DNA of 64,000 nt from Drosophila pseudoobscura. Its lineage: Eukaryota; Arthropoda; Insecta; Diptera; Drosophilidae. The DNA lies in contig NC_046683.1 of NCBI RefSeq assembly GCF_009870125.1, positions 4,030,001-4,094,000 on the forward strand. Reading direction: 5' to 3'. Every line of letters starts with the position of its first letter. The first letter of the stretch is position 1. The notes beneath the pieces are model-generated. The model saw nothing but the letters and a program-made list of their open reading frames with translations, ran no database searches and was not told the origin of the DNA. Below are positions 32,201 through 43,432 of the stretch, piece by piece. A program made the translations under genes and the position numbers.

Positions 32201-35200
32201 TTCCAGTAAGTTTGCTTCCATCCAGAAAACAATAACAAAAGCAACGAAAATAAAATACAACAAAAATTAAGAAAATTGTTCAGCGCCTAATGGGCAGCAA
32301 ACAAAACAAACAAAATTCAACAACGAAAACGAAAAGGAACAGGGAAAAAGAAAACCCCAGACCAAGAGCCGAACAGCCGATGCCCTTTCGGAACTTCAGC
32401 GAAAGATACATCCACGGGAGATGCCACTGGAGGTTGAGTTCATCGACAGCAAGGCAAAGAACTGTGTTCTCTGATATAGAATATCGATTGACTACTCCAC
32501 ATCAAAGCAATACTTCTGGTATTAGCTATAGCGATAAATACTTCACTGTTATCTGTACTCGCGGTAAACAGAAATACCTTTAATCTGCGGACTATCATCG
32601 AACAGGAAAACATATACAACACACCTAATAATATCTAAATATATGGCTGGTAAATTGATATTTCTCAAAGATATACAGAGCTTTGAACCCGAAACAAAGA
32701 TACAAATTTGACCTCAAAACGAACCGCTTTGACCCCATATCAAAAGCGATTAGGAAAAGTATCCCATTACCAAACATTTTGTATATCGATTTGATATTGA
32801 TGGGATTGCCGTTGTATTGATATTTTGGGGGATTATGGGGCTATATGGGGGCTCAGCCTTTGCTGATTTCCCCATTTTGGCCTTCAACCGTTTTCGGGGC
32901 ATCTTCACTTCGGGCTTTCCGCCCCATTTGGCCTCCACTCAATTCAATTCCAATTCCAAGTGCATTTATTATTGCCTGTTGTTGACAATTTGCATTTCTT
33001 ATCAGTGCGGCTGCAGTGCAATCGCGAAATCGCAACAAAAAATGCAATTTTAGCACCGTGGAAAAGGGAACAATTGGTGCAGCAAATGGAAATACGGAAA
33101 TATAAAGGAATAAGGGAACAGTAAAAGATCAATGGCAGCCGCAGTAGGTCGCCAGCAATGATACCTTACTTATTCATAAGCGATAATTAGAGCACCGAGG
33201 GACTGAATCATGGCAGGAAGGGAAAACAATTGCACACCATTGTTGTGAACCCTTGTGTCAGCCATAAATAGAAAGAGGAAGCCAAGATATATGCGTATGT
33301 AGATCAGCCACAGATACGGCTAGACTGATGACGGATCACCAAGAGATACGGATCGACAGATGAGGTGGAACCTAGGAAAAGATAGGGACTGGGAGAGAGA
33401 TAGAGAGATGAGCAGCAGATCTGTGCTATTCTCTGCTTCTCACATTGCTTGTGTTTCTGCTTGCTCTGCCAGGCTCCGGGCATCAATCAAAGTTGTCAAT
33501 CAGCGGGAAGCAATTGTGGATGATGGTTGTGGGTCAGCGAGGGGGTGGGTGTGGGGGCTGCTGTTGCCTTGGATCAGATAATTTGTAGCAGACGCCTCCA
33601 ACAAGCAGATCCCATCAAGCATCCCATCCCACACCCCTACACAGACACTCGGCGCACACGCGAGTACACAGTGCGTATACGTAATGGCCATAAAACCATT
33701 TAAACTGTGAGTGAAATGCCGAAATGCTTTTGTAATATATGGGGGAAAATCGTCTTGGAATAAGATCATCTGCGGCCAATCAGACTCAGAATCACCTACG
33801 AAAGATCGATAAGGCAGATGTGAACTGAAACGCTGAATGGGATTGCACGACGAGTGTGGAAAGCGAATGGATACCTTGATTGATACTAGACTCAAATGGA
33901 AAATGCTCTCCTTAGGTCACTCTCTCGACAAACCGGCCACCTCCTCCCAGAAATGAATAATAAACACATTTGATAGTTAATCCAACCAAAGATCATCATC
34001 TAGAGCCCATTTAGCCAAGCCCAACGCACCGTTAGTCAGGGCAATAAACCGTTTCCGCTTATCAAACGTTATGACTCTCATCAAACAATCACTTACTCTC
34101 TCTCTCTGTCTCCGTCTCTCTTTCACTCTTCACTCTCTATCTGCCAAATGATGATGATGTTGATCATCATGATAATTCTGCTGATGACTCTTCGAGATCT
34201 TCTTCAGGTTAAGCAGGCTCTTCAAGGCGGCTGATTTATATGGCTCATTTTATTAATCGGACAACAAATAAATCGTTTTGTAAATTGATGATATTTGTGT
34301 GTAAAATGTTGGATGACATCACCATACCAGCCCATCACAGCCCCGCTCAGAATATTTCTGGGCTTAGTTTCATTCGATATTGTATGTACGAATAATGTAC
34401 ACGTATACAAATACATATGTGCTCGTACATTTTATATAAGGAATGAGAGACCAGAGACCAGAGACCAGACCAGGCCCTTGAGTCAAACTTTTGCTTTCGC
34501 CCACTGAATACAGTTTTTGAAATTTGAAATTTTCCCCAAAAAAAAACAAAAACATAAAGACTGTAACCAGACTTGGAGGACGCCCACTTGGGACGCACTT
34601 TGGTGATGGCTCTTGAAATATTTTGCCGATGAGGAGTACCTCTGTCGCTGCGTCTCGCTATTTTATTTTATATTTTATTATTTTTATTTTTAGTATGGTA
34701 ATTAACATAAAGTCTAATAAGGCGAGCCAGACCATATATTGGAGTGTGCGTGAGTTTTAGTTTTTTGGGTAGGCTGCCCAAAAGCCAGATAGATGACGGT
34801 GGAGCTGTCTGGGCGTCTGGGTGTCTCTTGGTGGTTAACACTCCGAAATTCCGCTCACATATGCTATTCCCGAGGTGAAAATCGGAAAAACCAAGACAGG
34901 CACAAAATAAGACCAAAATAAAAGTAAAGCCAACGCGACGTATGAGCAATCTCCAGCAGCTCTCCAACCTGTTTGGCCTACGCCCCCGCAGAAGATCGAA
35001 TCGGATCGGATCGGATAGGAGGGAGTTGGAGTGGATCGGATTGTGTGGATTGTGTGTGTGGTGGGGAGGAGGGGGGAATGGATTGCCAGCCAGCTGGGCG
35101 ACCAGTTGGAAAGTGATTTGAATGTGGAGTAACCCGCAGTACCCGGTGCGGTGCTCCCCCCCAACCAACGATTCCCCGGCTTATATAGTCTGAACAATAC

Positions 35201-35227
35201 TTGGATAGATCTTATGGGACTTACCAT
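29220..35227 (-). CDS. Small protein of three LIM domains (paxillin/leupaxin-type LIM subfamily)
   Basis: Coding exons 30521-30745, 29370-29603 and 29220-29297 are all joined in phase 0. The exon 3' boundary upstream (acceptor after 30745) needs a start in an upstream exon. The only fitting one found is an ATG at 35225-35227 followed directly by GTAAGT, giving M+SELESICHKC and a total of 179 aa. LIM1 begins CHKCNEVI, LIM2 CFGCKQPI, LIM3 CAGCEQPI, each followed by the W-H-x2-C/HF-x-C half (SWHPDHFAC, SWHEECFQC, KWHRSCFKC). LIM domains bind zinc and mediate protein contacts, usually at adhesion or actin sites or in the nucleus. Length and sequence match the short three-LIM Drosophila proteins such as CG31624 and CG34325; the latter is my best guess for the ortholog. 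The 4.5-kb first intron carries no other supported gene. Confidence 0.85.
30746..35224 (-). other. Probable first intron of the three-LIM gene
   Basis: About 4.5 kb without a supportable ORF. It holds a TATTG/GAATA microsatellite (31078-31165), a G-quadruplex-type run (32149-32187), a CA repeat near 32091-32109, CT repeats near 31988-32011 and 34097-34130, and a GGATC repeat near 34990-35020. Long first introns often carry enhancers in flies, but I can point to no specific one. Confidence 0.5.
32149..32187 (+). repeat. G-rich tract with G-quadruplex-forming potential
   Basis: Six runs of four or five G separated by TT or CTT, on the plus strand. It fits the G3+N1-7 four-run consensus with room to spare. 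It lies in the intron of a gene transcribed from the other strand, so the RNA would be C-rich. Confidence 0.85.
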
Positions 35228-36153
35228 TTCGTTTGTTTGCTGCTTGATTTCGATTTACTGAGATTTGGTCTTGTCGAAAATAATAGCAATACCCCGTACT
35301 CGTATGTGTAGGTGTGTATCTGTTGAAGTATATTTATAAGACTGATTTGAAAAACAAAAAACAAAAAACACAGTTTTACTAAGTAGAAAAACCGCACACA
35401 CGGAAAATAATTTGTAAAATAAAGGCTAAAAAGGTACTATATGTTCTGGCTACTGTAGGCAATAGTTGGGCCCCTAGTAACCTATTATATTGTATTGTCG
35501 AACCAATTTGAAAGCACATTCTTCAATACTATTGGAACTCTCAAAGGATCGCAATTTCCGGGTTACTTTAGTAAATAATTGCTTAGCTTTACTTCGATAG
35601 GAACCCCCAAAAAAGAGTTTTGAATTGAGTTTTCCGGATGGGACTTCCGCGGTTCATATGAACCTGCTCTCCCTACAACTCTCCGTACACCCCTCGCTGA
35701 GGCATTGTCGAAACGAACGAACAAACGTCGAACGCCTTTTGAAAAACTGTCAAAAAATAAGCCAAAAAAAACGGAATCAAACAATTTCGAGTAATTGCTG
35801 CCAATATTAACATTAATTAGTTTTTTTTTTTATTTGTATTTAGTTATATTTTCTTGGTGTTTATTTTGTGTACCGTTGAAATTTCAGTGGAACGCGGTAT
35901 AGAAAGATAGAAAGGGTAGCGACAATAGCGGAATAGCAGAAAAGGCAGTCGCGAAAACAGCGGAGTGCGGATTGCGGATTGCGGAGTCGAGTCGAATCGA
36001 AACGAAGCGGGTCGAATCGAACCGAACCGAACCGGCGAGCGACGACCAAGAAACTGAAACAGAAACCGAAGCGCAGCGCAGCGCAGAGCAGACGCCAAGG
36101 CAGCGGCGTAGCAGCAACCCAGCAGCGCAGTCAGCGACGTCGGCGAGCGTCAA

Positions 36154-37128
36154 ATGAAGCCAGCAACAGCGGGCGCCGCTCGTCGGCAGTTCGCGCGCAG
36201 GCGCCGCGAGCAGCAACAGCAACCACAGCAACAGCAGCAGCAGCAGGAGCGCAGGACACGCCTGAGTCCCGTATGGAACTCCAACTGGAACAGCGAAAAG
36301 CGTGCGCCGGCGGGAAGGTTCTCCAACATAGCCGTCGTGCGACCCAGCAGTAGCTCCACCCACGCCCCGAAGACCCCCCGCCCGGCCAAAACATGTCAGC
36401 ATCCCAGGGGGATGCACTCCTTCTCCAACCCCCACCTGGCGCTGCCGCACGGCAAGGAACAGGCGGATGCCGGCTTTGGGAAGAGCAGGAACCGCATGCC
36501 GGTGGCCTTATCCCGAACGGTCTTCGGACGGTCCTACACGCCTCCGTCTGCTACCGGCAGCCAGCGGGCCAAAGGCAGGCCGCGGCAAATGATCGGTGTA
36601 ATCCCTAAGCCAGCCAAGGCCAATGGTCAAGGATCGCACCTGTGCTCAAGCTCGGACCACGTGGCGCTGCCATTGCTATCGTCCCGTGTGCCGGGGAACA
36701 AGGCCTTGGCCGAGTCCCACCAGCAGCTGGAGAGGCTGCTCTCCGGGATCGAGCGGGAGAGTTACGTAGTAGCACCTCCCCCGCATCCGCCCGCGTGCGC
36801 CCGCCGATCCGCAGCGGTCCGAGTTCGAAACGGATCGAGGATCTCGAAGGGGGTTCGCCGCCAGATGGGTAGACACCCGCCAGCGCCGGCCGTATCGCCC
36901 ATGCTCAGTGCCCGTTACAAGGAGAATGATTCAGAGGAGGCGGATCATATCCGACACCTGGTACCATTGGCCTGCAACCCGCAGCTGCTGCCGCCAGCCA
37001 AGCGGGAAGCGTTGCTGGAGCTAATATCGCGGGCCGAGCAGCACGACAATGGCATAGTGGAATTGCTGCGGCCTTCCACCGAGAATTCCTCCAGGGATCC
37101 CAAGCTGTCGATGTTCCAGATGCTGTGA
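36154..37128 (+). CDS. Uncharacterised basic, low-complexity protein (coding exon, possibly spliced at its 3' end)
   Basis: I do not recognise this product. A 324-codon frame starts at ATG 36154 with a good Drosophila context (CAAATG) and an in-frame TAG 39 nt upstream, so the start is well supported. The N terminus is Arg/Gln-rich with a CAG/CAA-encoded Gln run (about residues 26-35). The rest is Ser/Pro/Arg-rich and disordered-looking. A more ordered Leu-rich stretch near the end (LPPAKREALLELISRAEQ) may be helical. The frame ends ATG CTG TGA, but CT/GTGAGT at 37126 is a strong donor, so the protein may continue in an unseen exon. It lies about 0.9 kb upstream of, and divergent from, the LIM gene's start exon. 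It could be a divergent partner gene or an alternative transcript. Confidence 0.55.
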   Translation: MKPATAGAARRQFARRRREQQQQPQQQQQQQERRTRLSPVWNSNWNSEKRAPAGRFSNIAVVRPSSSSTHAPKTPRPAKTCQHPRGMHSFSNPHLALPHGKEQADAGFGKSRNRMPVALSRTVFGRSYTPPSATGSQRAKGRPRQMIGVIPKPAKANGQGSHLCSSSDHVALPLLSSRVPGNKALAESHQQLERLLSGIERESYVVAPPPHPPACARRSAAVRVRNGSRISKGVRRQMGRHPPAPAVSPMLSARYKENDSEEADHIRHLVPLACNPQLLPPAKREALLELISRAEQHDNGIVELLRPSTENSSRDPKLSMFQML

Positions 37129-37493
37129 GTATTACTTTCGCTCTCTCCTTCTCTCAGCACTATATTAAGGGGTCGGGCAGGGACAGAAACACACGGCAGC
37201 AGAGGTAGCGGCAGCGACGGCGACGGCAAACAGTGAATCCAAAATGATGTCATCGTCGACCGTCAGCTGAGGCGCGAAGAGCGTGCGAGTGAGGCGGCGA
37301 GGGAGAGAGGCCCGGCCGCACTCTGTTCTCCACTCTCCAGTTCGTCAGCTGGCAATGCTGCGCTGACGCCATCGTAGCCGCAGCCCCGCTGCTTTGGAGT
37401 TACTCACTCACCTCTGCCGATGCCAGGCGCTGGCGTTGGCGTTGGCTTTGGCAAAAAAAAAGCACTGCTGCTTCTGCTTTTGCTGCTGCTGGA

Positions 37494-37520
37494 AATACCC
37501 TGGCAGAGGGTATCACGATT
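37494..37520. repeat. Short palindromic repeat of the ATACCCT..AGAGGGTAT type
   Basis: ATACCCTGGCAGAGGGTAT reads as an imperfect palindrome. From memory, very similar blocks (ATACCC-TTGCAGAGGGTAT) are widely dispersed in Drosophila intergenic DNA, so I take this as a repeat fragment. Confidence 0.55.
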
Positions 37521-38960
37521 TTATAGGGTGTACTCCGAGGGCAGCCTCAACCGGCGAGTGCATATACATACATAGTCCGTGTCGTACTGTTCCTGCATAT
37601 GTCCGTCGATTTATTCTTAAAGCCGATCCTTATAATAGCAGAGCTGCATCTTAGAGTTAAAGCATTGTGTTATACATGCCTTTCAGAGGACTTATAGGTC
37701 GAAGAGAACCATTTCAGATATCAATAATACCCTGCCATCCATAGGTGCGTTGATTCCGCCAAGTGTATCAAAAGCTTCGGCCCGCGGACCTACCATTCCT
37801 CTGTTGTTTTGGTTTTGTTTTCCCTTTTCTTGCTCTTCGTTTTTGTTTGTCGCCCTTTTTGGCGGCGATTAGAAATATTTACTACCAAGTGGGGGCTCTC
37901 TCTCTAACCGGCAGTCTACCTCTCCCCGCTCCCCCTTTCTGACAACTGCAGGTTGGGGTTGTCCGGACAGCTGACATGCCCTGCCTCGAGGCTTAGGCCA
38001 CTATCTAACTGTTGCCGTCTAGTCGGCGGCGGCGCTGACTAACAGGTTCAGGGTCGCTTCTGCGTGCATGCCCCATATGGGGGACGGAGCTTAGGTCATC
38101 GCCGGGTTCGCTGAGGCCGAACCCAAACGCTGTGGCATACCCTGCCTGCAACTGTTCCTCTTGTTTCTGTACTTTTTGCAGTTTGGTCTTTTCGCTGATA
38201 CGAAGAACTTTCGTAATCAAATACTATGATCGTCGTGTGCTAATCGACAACTGTTTGCAATTGGAATTTTCGATATATGTACATACGAGTATAAATTCAT
38301 ACATATGTACCAATGTATGGATATTGTACCTGTATATACCACCGTTCTACGCATATAGAGGACGCATACATTTTTTGCCAGTTTTTGTTGTGCTTTTGCC
38401 ACAACCAAACAGACCAACTTATTGGGGTTTCTAATAAGGAAGGAGGAACGTCTACATTTTCATATATACTCGTATGGTAGGGAGTATCTGAAGCAGTGTC
38501 TGTCGGAAATACTGGGAAATAGGGCTCAAAGAAGACTGATCTAAGTTTATCAAAAATTTGGCAGCACCAACAGAGCGAAACAAAAATGCCAACGTCATTT
38601 TGATATCAACACGTCAAAATGTCTTCCGATAAAATTTGATACTTTTCATTAAGCTTGGGTAATAAATAATATAATACCACTTGCTTATTAATATTATCAA
38701 TTATCAATTTTCCATAAAAATGGTATTGCGATATGCTAGAAAACTATGTCTCATTGATATTTGCACACTTGCACGTATCACTTTTCTTGTATAATAAGAG
38801 AAAAGTATCTAACTTTTCCCAGTCTAGTGCTTAACATTAGTCTCTTTTCTAAATCAAGTGCTTCTTAGATAAAAGCCATGCTCTCCATGTAACTCCTTAT
38901 ACCAAGCAATCGAAAGGGTAAAAGGGGTATACACGAATCTAGTGTAGAAGAAAGCGATTT

Positions 38961-39085
38961 CGACCCCATAAAGTATGTATGTACATACATATGTTCTTGA
39001 ACAGCATCAATAGCTGAGTAGGTATAGCCATGTCTGTCCGTCCGTCCTGAAGAGCGCCTCAGAACTCAGAGACTGTAAAATGTAT
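38961..39085 (+). repeat. Fragment of a dispersed Drosophila repeat
   Basis: The order CGACCCCATAAAGTATG, then TTCTTGA-CAGCATCAATAGC, then TAGCCATGTCTGTCCGTCCG and CTCAGAGACTGTAAAA matches, from memory, an abundant dispersed non-coding repeat seen near many Drosophila genes. The family name is not known to me with confidence. Confidence 0.6.
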
Positions 39086-40930
39086 TTAAAGCTTATTCCA
39101 CGCCCCCTTGTGGCCCTTTAAAAATTCTATGCTATCCAACATACTAAACAAATCAGAATCATAAAGAGTAAACATTTTTATTGAACAGTAGAAACACGTT
39201 ACGATCGGTTTATTATTATGTGACTCCATTGCGCCGAAAACTCAGTCTCTTCCCATCTTACACACAGAGTAGCTGATGAGTAAAGGGTAGTTTTCATTTA
39301 TTTTACCGCTAGCTCTATCCTAATATGATCGAGCGGCAAAGGCCGCGGCTCTACTTTTATAAACTCTACTCAGTCGGTATACGAGCTCTTATACATAGAT
39401 ACTTACATTATGATTTATGTAATTTATACAATATATTTTATGTTGTTGTCGTTGGGTATCGGTGACCCTTAGTTTTGAATATCTTTGAACATAAATCAGT
39501 CAAATTTGATCAAAATCTGATTGGCTCGGGGCATCAGTTTCGACTACGCCTGCTCAATAAATTCGAAGCTTATATAATCCATTAATCCTTGTACGTCTTT
39601 GACAGTAGAACTCGCAGTAAAATGTCATATGGGAATCAGACTTACCTTAACCCTTCCTCTGTCTCCGTCTCTGGCTTTGGCTGTGCCCTTTCGATAACCT
39701 ATAAATCGGCAAGCTCTGCGATACCCAATCCTCCCGCTAAGCACCACTTCCTCGCACTCAGTTTTGGATGACTTTACTTCGTCATTTGTGGGTTCTTTTC
39801 TTTTCTTTTCGTTTCTTTTTTTTAGACACGTTTTTTGTTGCTGATGCGCTTTATTTGTTTGATCAATAAATTTTAGCGCTGCCATTTAGCGGGCTGCGAA
39901 CGAACCGCCGCTGCCCCGCAAGCCCTCTGGCCATATCTCTCTCTCTCTATCCATATCTATATACATCCCACTCTGTGCCTCTAGAGGTTGCCTCATCACG
40001 GCTTTTTCGGCGGTGTTTATTAATTAATTCTTCTACGGCTTTTGGCTTCTCCATTTCCCAATTTGATTGTGTCATATTATTTACGTTCCCTATCACTGCG
40101 ATTGGAGGGGTCGGATAAGGGTGGAGAAGGAGTGTAGTTGCGAACAGAGTCGAGAACAGAACAGGCACAACCTTAACCTCAGTGACCCAGACCCCAACCG
40201 CAGCCCCCAAGGCGGCTTCATACATAAGAAATGAATGAATGAATCGCGTTATCATACACTTTCTGGCAGAAGTGTCTCATAAGCTAACCCATGAAGGTTG
40301 CGACGGTGCAGAGGGCAGGATATAGACATAAATTTTGATATATTCTAATCACTATTTGAATTGTAAAGCCACATTTAAGTGTTATTAGAATTTAGAAAAA
40401 TTCATTGCACATATAATCTATAATCTATCTATATAATCTACATACTCGTATATACATACATACATCTACCGATATTTATTTTAACTTGTTCAAAGATAGG
40501 GAAGTTCAATTTCTTCGATTTTTTACCGATAATGCAAATATCAAGGGTAGCCAATAAAACTTTTTGAAAACACCATTAAGGTGCTAAGAATTTTCATTTA
40601 CAATTTTATAATGTAATTTCTTTTATTTTATAATGGCAAAATATTGGGATTTTTTCCATAGTCTCTGGTGCCGTCTCTGGGTCTACTCTCCGAAATCCAG
40701 ATAAGGAAGAGCTTAGGCATATTTGGTTTCTCCCCTGTCCGGGGTATTCAAAATAGCCGATGACTCTTTCCCACGATTTGTTACCATTTTCCTATTTCTG
40801 GCATTGGCCTTGGGGCTTCTGCTTTCCCCGCTATCATGGTAGGGGATGAGACGAAGTTCTGGGGGGCTGTGCGTGGGCCGCGTGTGCAATTCTCTGGGGG
40901 GGTAAGAAAGGTTGCGTGTCGGCAGTCCAT

Positions 40931-42322
40931 ATGAAACTTAATAGGAACTGGAATCCCAGGCTGATGCAATTACTCAACTCTATAAATGTATCTACCCCTT
41001 CTGTGTCTAGACCCCTAAGCCTGAACGAGTCGCCGTATAGCGAAAAGATCTGGACAGAATGCAGCCAGGAGCTGCCTCAGCAGCTTCGAACCGAGGATGA
41101 GCGCCTAAAGGAGGCAAAGATCCTCCGCACTCCCAATGGACAGATGCTCCTATCGCGCACCTTGGAGGAGGAGCTCAAGGACGAAAAGATGGTGCTGAAC
41201 TACATGGAGGCGGAACTCAAGCGGCGGCAGCAGCCGGAAACTCTTGATCCGGAGCCGCTCAACGAGCGCCAGCAGCAGGCCATGCGGGAGCGGGCCGAGC
41301 TGGACCAGCATAAGCAGCTGGTGAGTGAATGCCGGGAAAGACGGCGCCAGTCCCATCTCAAGAAGGAGCTGGCCGGAAACCTCAAGAAGCAGCGGCAAGA
41401 GAAAGTCGCTCCCTGCAGGAAGTTGGCCAAAGTTGTTCCTGAAAGCGACTATGAAGAAGAGGACGTTCCGCTCTGGTCCGTTCCTCATAGGGATAGTCAA
41501 GCGTCACTCAGCGTCCAACGAGCCATGGTGAAGGCAGATGTTGACCCCCTGAATGAGCTCCTCGAACGTCGGAATGAATTTCAGCCACATTCTCAAGCTA
41601 TGCTCTTTCCTGAGAGCGAGGATGAAGAAAAGGATGCTCCGTCGCCATCCATTCTCCGGAGGAGCAATCCACCCTCACCCTCACCCCAGCGATCCGAAGC
41701 CAACGCAGATGTTGACGACCTGAATGAGCTGCTCGAGCGGCGGCATCAGTTCCAGGTACATTCCCAAGCCATGGTTGTTCCTGAAAGCGAGTATGAAGAA
41801 GAGGACGTTCTGCCCTGGTCCGTTGCGGATAGCGATAGTCAATCCTCACCCACTGTCCAACGATCCTTGGCCTCGGTAGATGTTGACCCCCTGAATGAGC
41901 TCTTCGAAGAGCGGAATCAATTTCAGATACATTCTCAAGCCATGGTCTTTCCTGAGAGCGAAGATGAAAGTAACGACACTCCCCCCTCAAACATTCTCCG
42001 GGGGCCCCAGCGATCCGTGGCCGAGGAAGATATTGACCCCCTGAGCGAGCTCCACAAATGGCGGTATCAGTTCCAGTTGAATTCTCAGGCCTCTTGCCTC
42101 TACAAAAATCGTCGAAGCTTAACACCCTGGAAGAACATTGCAAGGTATGACATCTGGGATTACTTCTACCTCAATCTACCTCTCTATTCGAACTGCCTTT
42201 TGGTGTTTCTTTCCAGTGTGGCCACGAAATGCAGCTTGGAGTTGTTGAACGATGTGCTGGCCGCATTGAATCGTGGTTCCAGCGACAGAGACGATTCTGA
42301 GGACAGCGAAATGTCCGTATAG
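40931..42322 (+). CDS. Uncharacterised acidic/Gln-rich repeat protein (four ~50-57-residue repeats, ABAB)
   Basis: I do not recognise this product. Exons 40931-42144 and 42217-42322 give 439 aa. The first ATG of the open frame is 40931; an intron near 41010 (TACCCCTTCTGTGTCTAG) is possible, so the true start is uncertain. Residues about 60-160 are charged and likely coiled coil (EEELKDEKMVLNYMEAELKR). Then four tandem repeats follow: each has a V/F-PESE-acidic cluster, a Ser/Pro-rich middle, and a [VI]D-[DP]-LNEL-x-E-R-x-Q-F-Q-x-HSQ end. Repeats 1 and 3 carry YEEEDV..WSV; repeats 2 and 4 carry acidic..P-S-x-IL. The C terminus, SVATKCSLELLNDVLAALNR, may be a helix. The 72-nt intron is a multiple of three without a stop, so retention would add 24 mostly hydrophobic residues. 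No signal peptide was seen. Confidence 0.75.
   Translation: MKLNRNWNPRLMQLLNSINVSTPSVSRPLSLNESPYSEKIWTECSQELPQQLRTEDERLKEAKILRTPNGQMLLSRTLEEELKDEKMVLNYMEAELKRRQQPETLDPEPLNERQQQAMRERAELDQHKQLVSECRERRRQSHLKKELAGNLKKQRQEKVAPCRKLAKVVPESDYEEEDVPLWSVPHRDSQASLSVQRAMVKADVDPLNELLERRNEFQPHSQAMLFPESEDEEKDAPSPSILRRSNPPSPSPQRSEANADVDDLNELLERRHQFQVHSQAMVVPESEYEEEDVLPWSVADSDSQSSPTVQRSLASVDVDPLNELFEERNQFQIHSQAMVFPESEDESNDTPPSNILRGPQRSVAEEDIDPLSELHKWRYQFQLNSQASCLYKNRRSLTPWKNIARYDIWDYFYLNLPLYSNCLLVFLSSVATKCSLELLNDVLAALNRGSSDRDDSEDSEMSV
41428..42093 (+). repeat. Coding tandem repeats, four units in ABAB order
   Basis: Four units of about 150-171 bp encode the repeats of the preceding entry. A-type units are the first and third, B-type the second and fourth, suggesting a two-unit module was duplicated. 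Confidence 0.8.
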
Positions 42323-43432
42323 AGAAACCTGCCACTGATTATTGTTGTCTCCCAACATTTTCCAAACTACGGACCACTCGATTATACACCAAAGTAGCAT
42401 AAGTTCCAAGTAAATTGAAAGTAATTCGAAATTCAGATTCACTCAAAATATTAATCGTGTACCTTCAAATTTGGTTCTTGAAATGTAATTAAATTCCCTA
42501 TATGTTCGAAATACTAGATACTTGGATTCTTCTTCTTTGATTCCATTTTCGCGCAAAGCCTAAAAGCAGGCAACACTTTTTTGCGATCTCCGAAGTACGG
42601 AAGCATTGATTTTGGGAAGTTGGATCAAACGTATTCAACGATTTTTGTCAAACTTAAACTGGTTTAGCTCGACTTGTCCTGAGATCCTAAGAGCTTCATA
42701 CAACAAAGAATTAATTACAAATTTATGGAGCCCTCTAGTCCGTCACAAAATGTGGTATCAAGTCAGAGTTTTGTTGTTTTTCGGCTGCTGCATAGTGTTA
42801 TCTGCAATTGTTGGGGTACATAGATAGGACATGTTTTATGGTATGCTTATCAAGTCTCTAAATACTTTCATTCAAAGTACTTTGAAAAGTCATTCTCGCT
42901 TTAATAGTTCTCAAGAAGCACGTATCAAATTAAATTCATCAATCTATACAGGGGGCTGTGGGGTGTGCATGCGGAATGCGCTTAGCAACTAACTATGCTT
43001 AGTTTACGCCCTAGACTAAATTATCCAATAGGTTCGTACTTAATCCAAATTACTCTGAGCGGGAAAAACATCGCGTTCTCCTGTTGTTACGAGTACAGTA
43101 AGTGGGCTCAAGGCTGGTCGCTTGACGAGTGTACATACGTACATATGTGAGTTTGGATGTGGGAGGGGGGTCTCTGGAGGTGATGTCAACAGTGGCTAGT
43201 CAATGTTAAGTCTAATCCTTCGTAGTTAAAACTAGTTAGCTTACACTCTAGTCTAGATCTAAGCCGATTCTCTGTGTAAGTGTTTGTGTGTGTGTGTGTG
43301 GTTGTGAGTGTGTCTCTGGCAATGTGTGGGAGTATAAAAAAAAGTACAATAAATAGTTGTTTTTTGTTGGAGCTAAGGAATTGTACAAAATCATCCACAG
43401 TCGCTGGGTGCCTGGGGATGATCGAATGGATT
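42323..43432. other. Convergent intergenic sequence
   Basis: No gene seen between the repeat-protein gene and the M13 gene. A TG repeat at about 43281-43300 lies just beyond the minus-strand M13 stop, probably in its 3'UTR. Confidence 0.5.

Larger units (their letters stand above)
37129..40930. other. Intergenic region with dispersed-repeat fragments
   Basis: No gene is supported. It contains a GGGTATNNNNATACCC-like block at 37494-37520, a dispersed-repeat segment at 38961-39085, TATG/CATA repeats near 38270-38345 and 38973-38995, and TATC/ATAC repeats near 40419-40466. A coding-like stretch on the plus strand near 40790-40901 stops at 40903 and has no partner exon in phase. Confidence 0.5.

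Noticed and set aside
40836-40901. Possible extra first exon for the ABAB repeat protein (ATG at 40836, donor GTAAGA at 40902, acceptor before 41011)
   Set aside because: The splice signals look good, but the exon ends in phase 0 while the next exon needs phase 2, so the join would break the frame.
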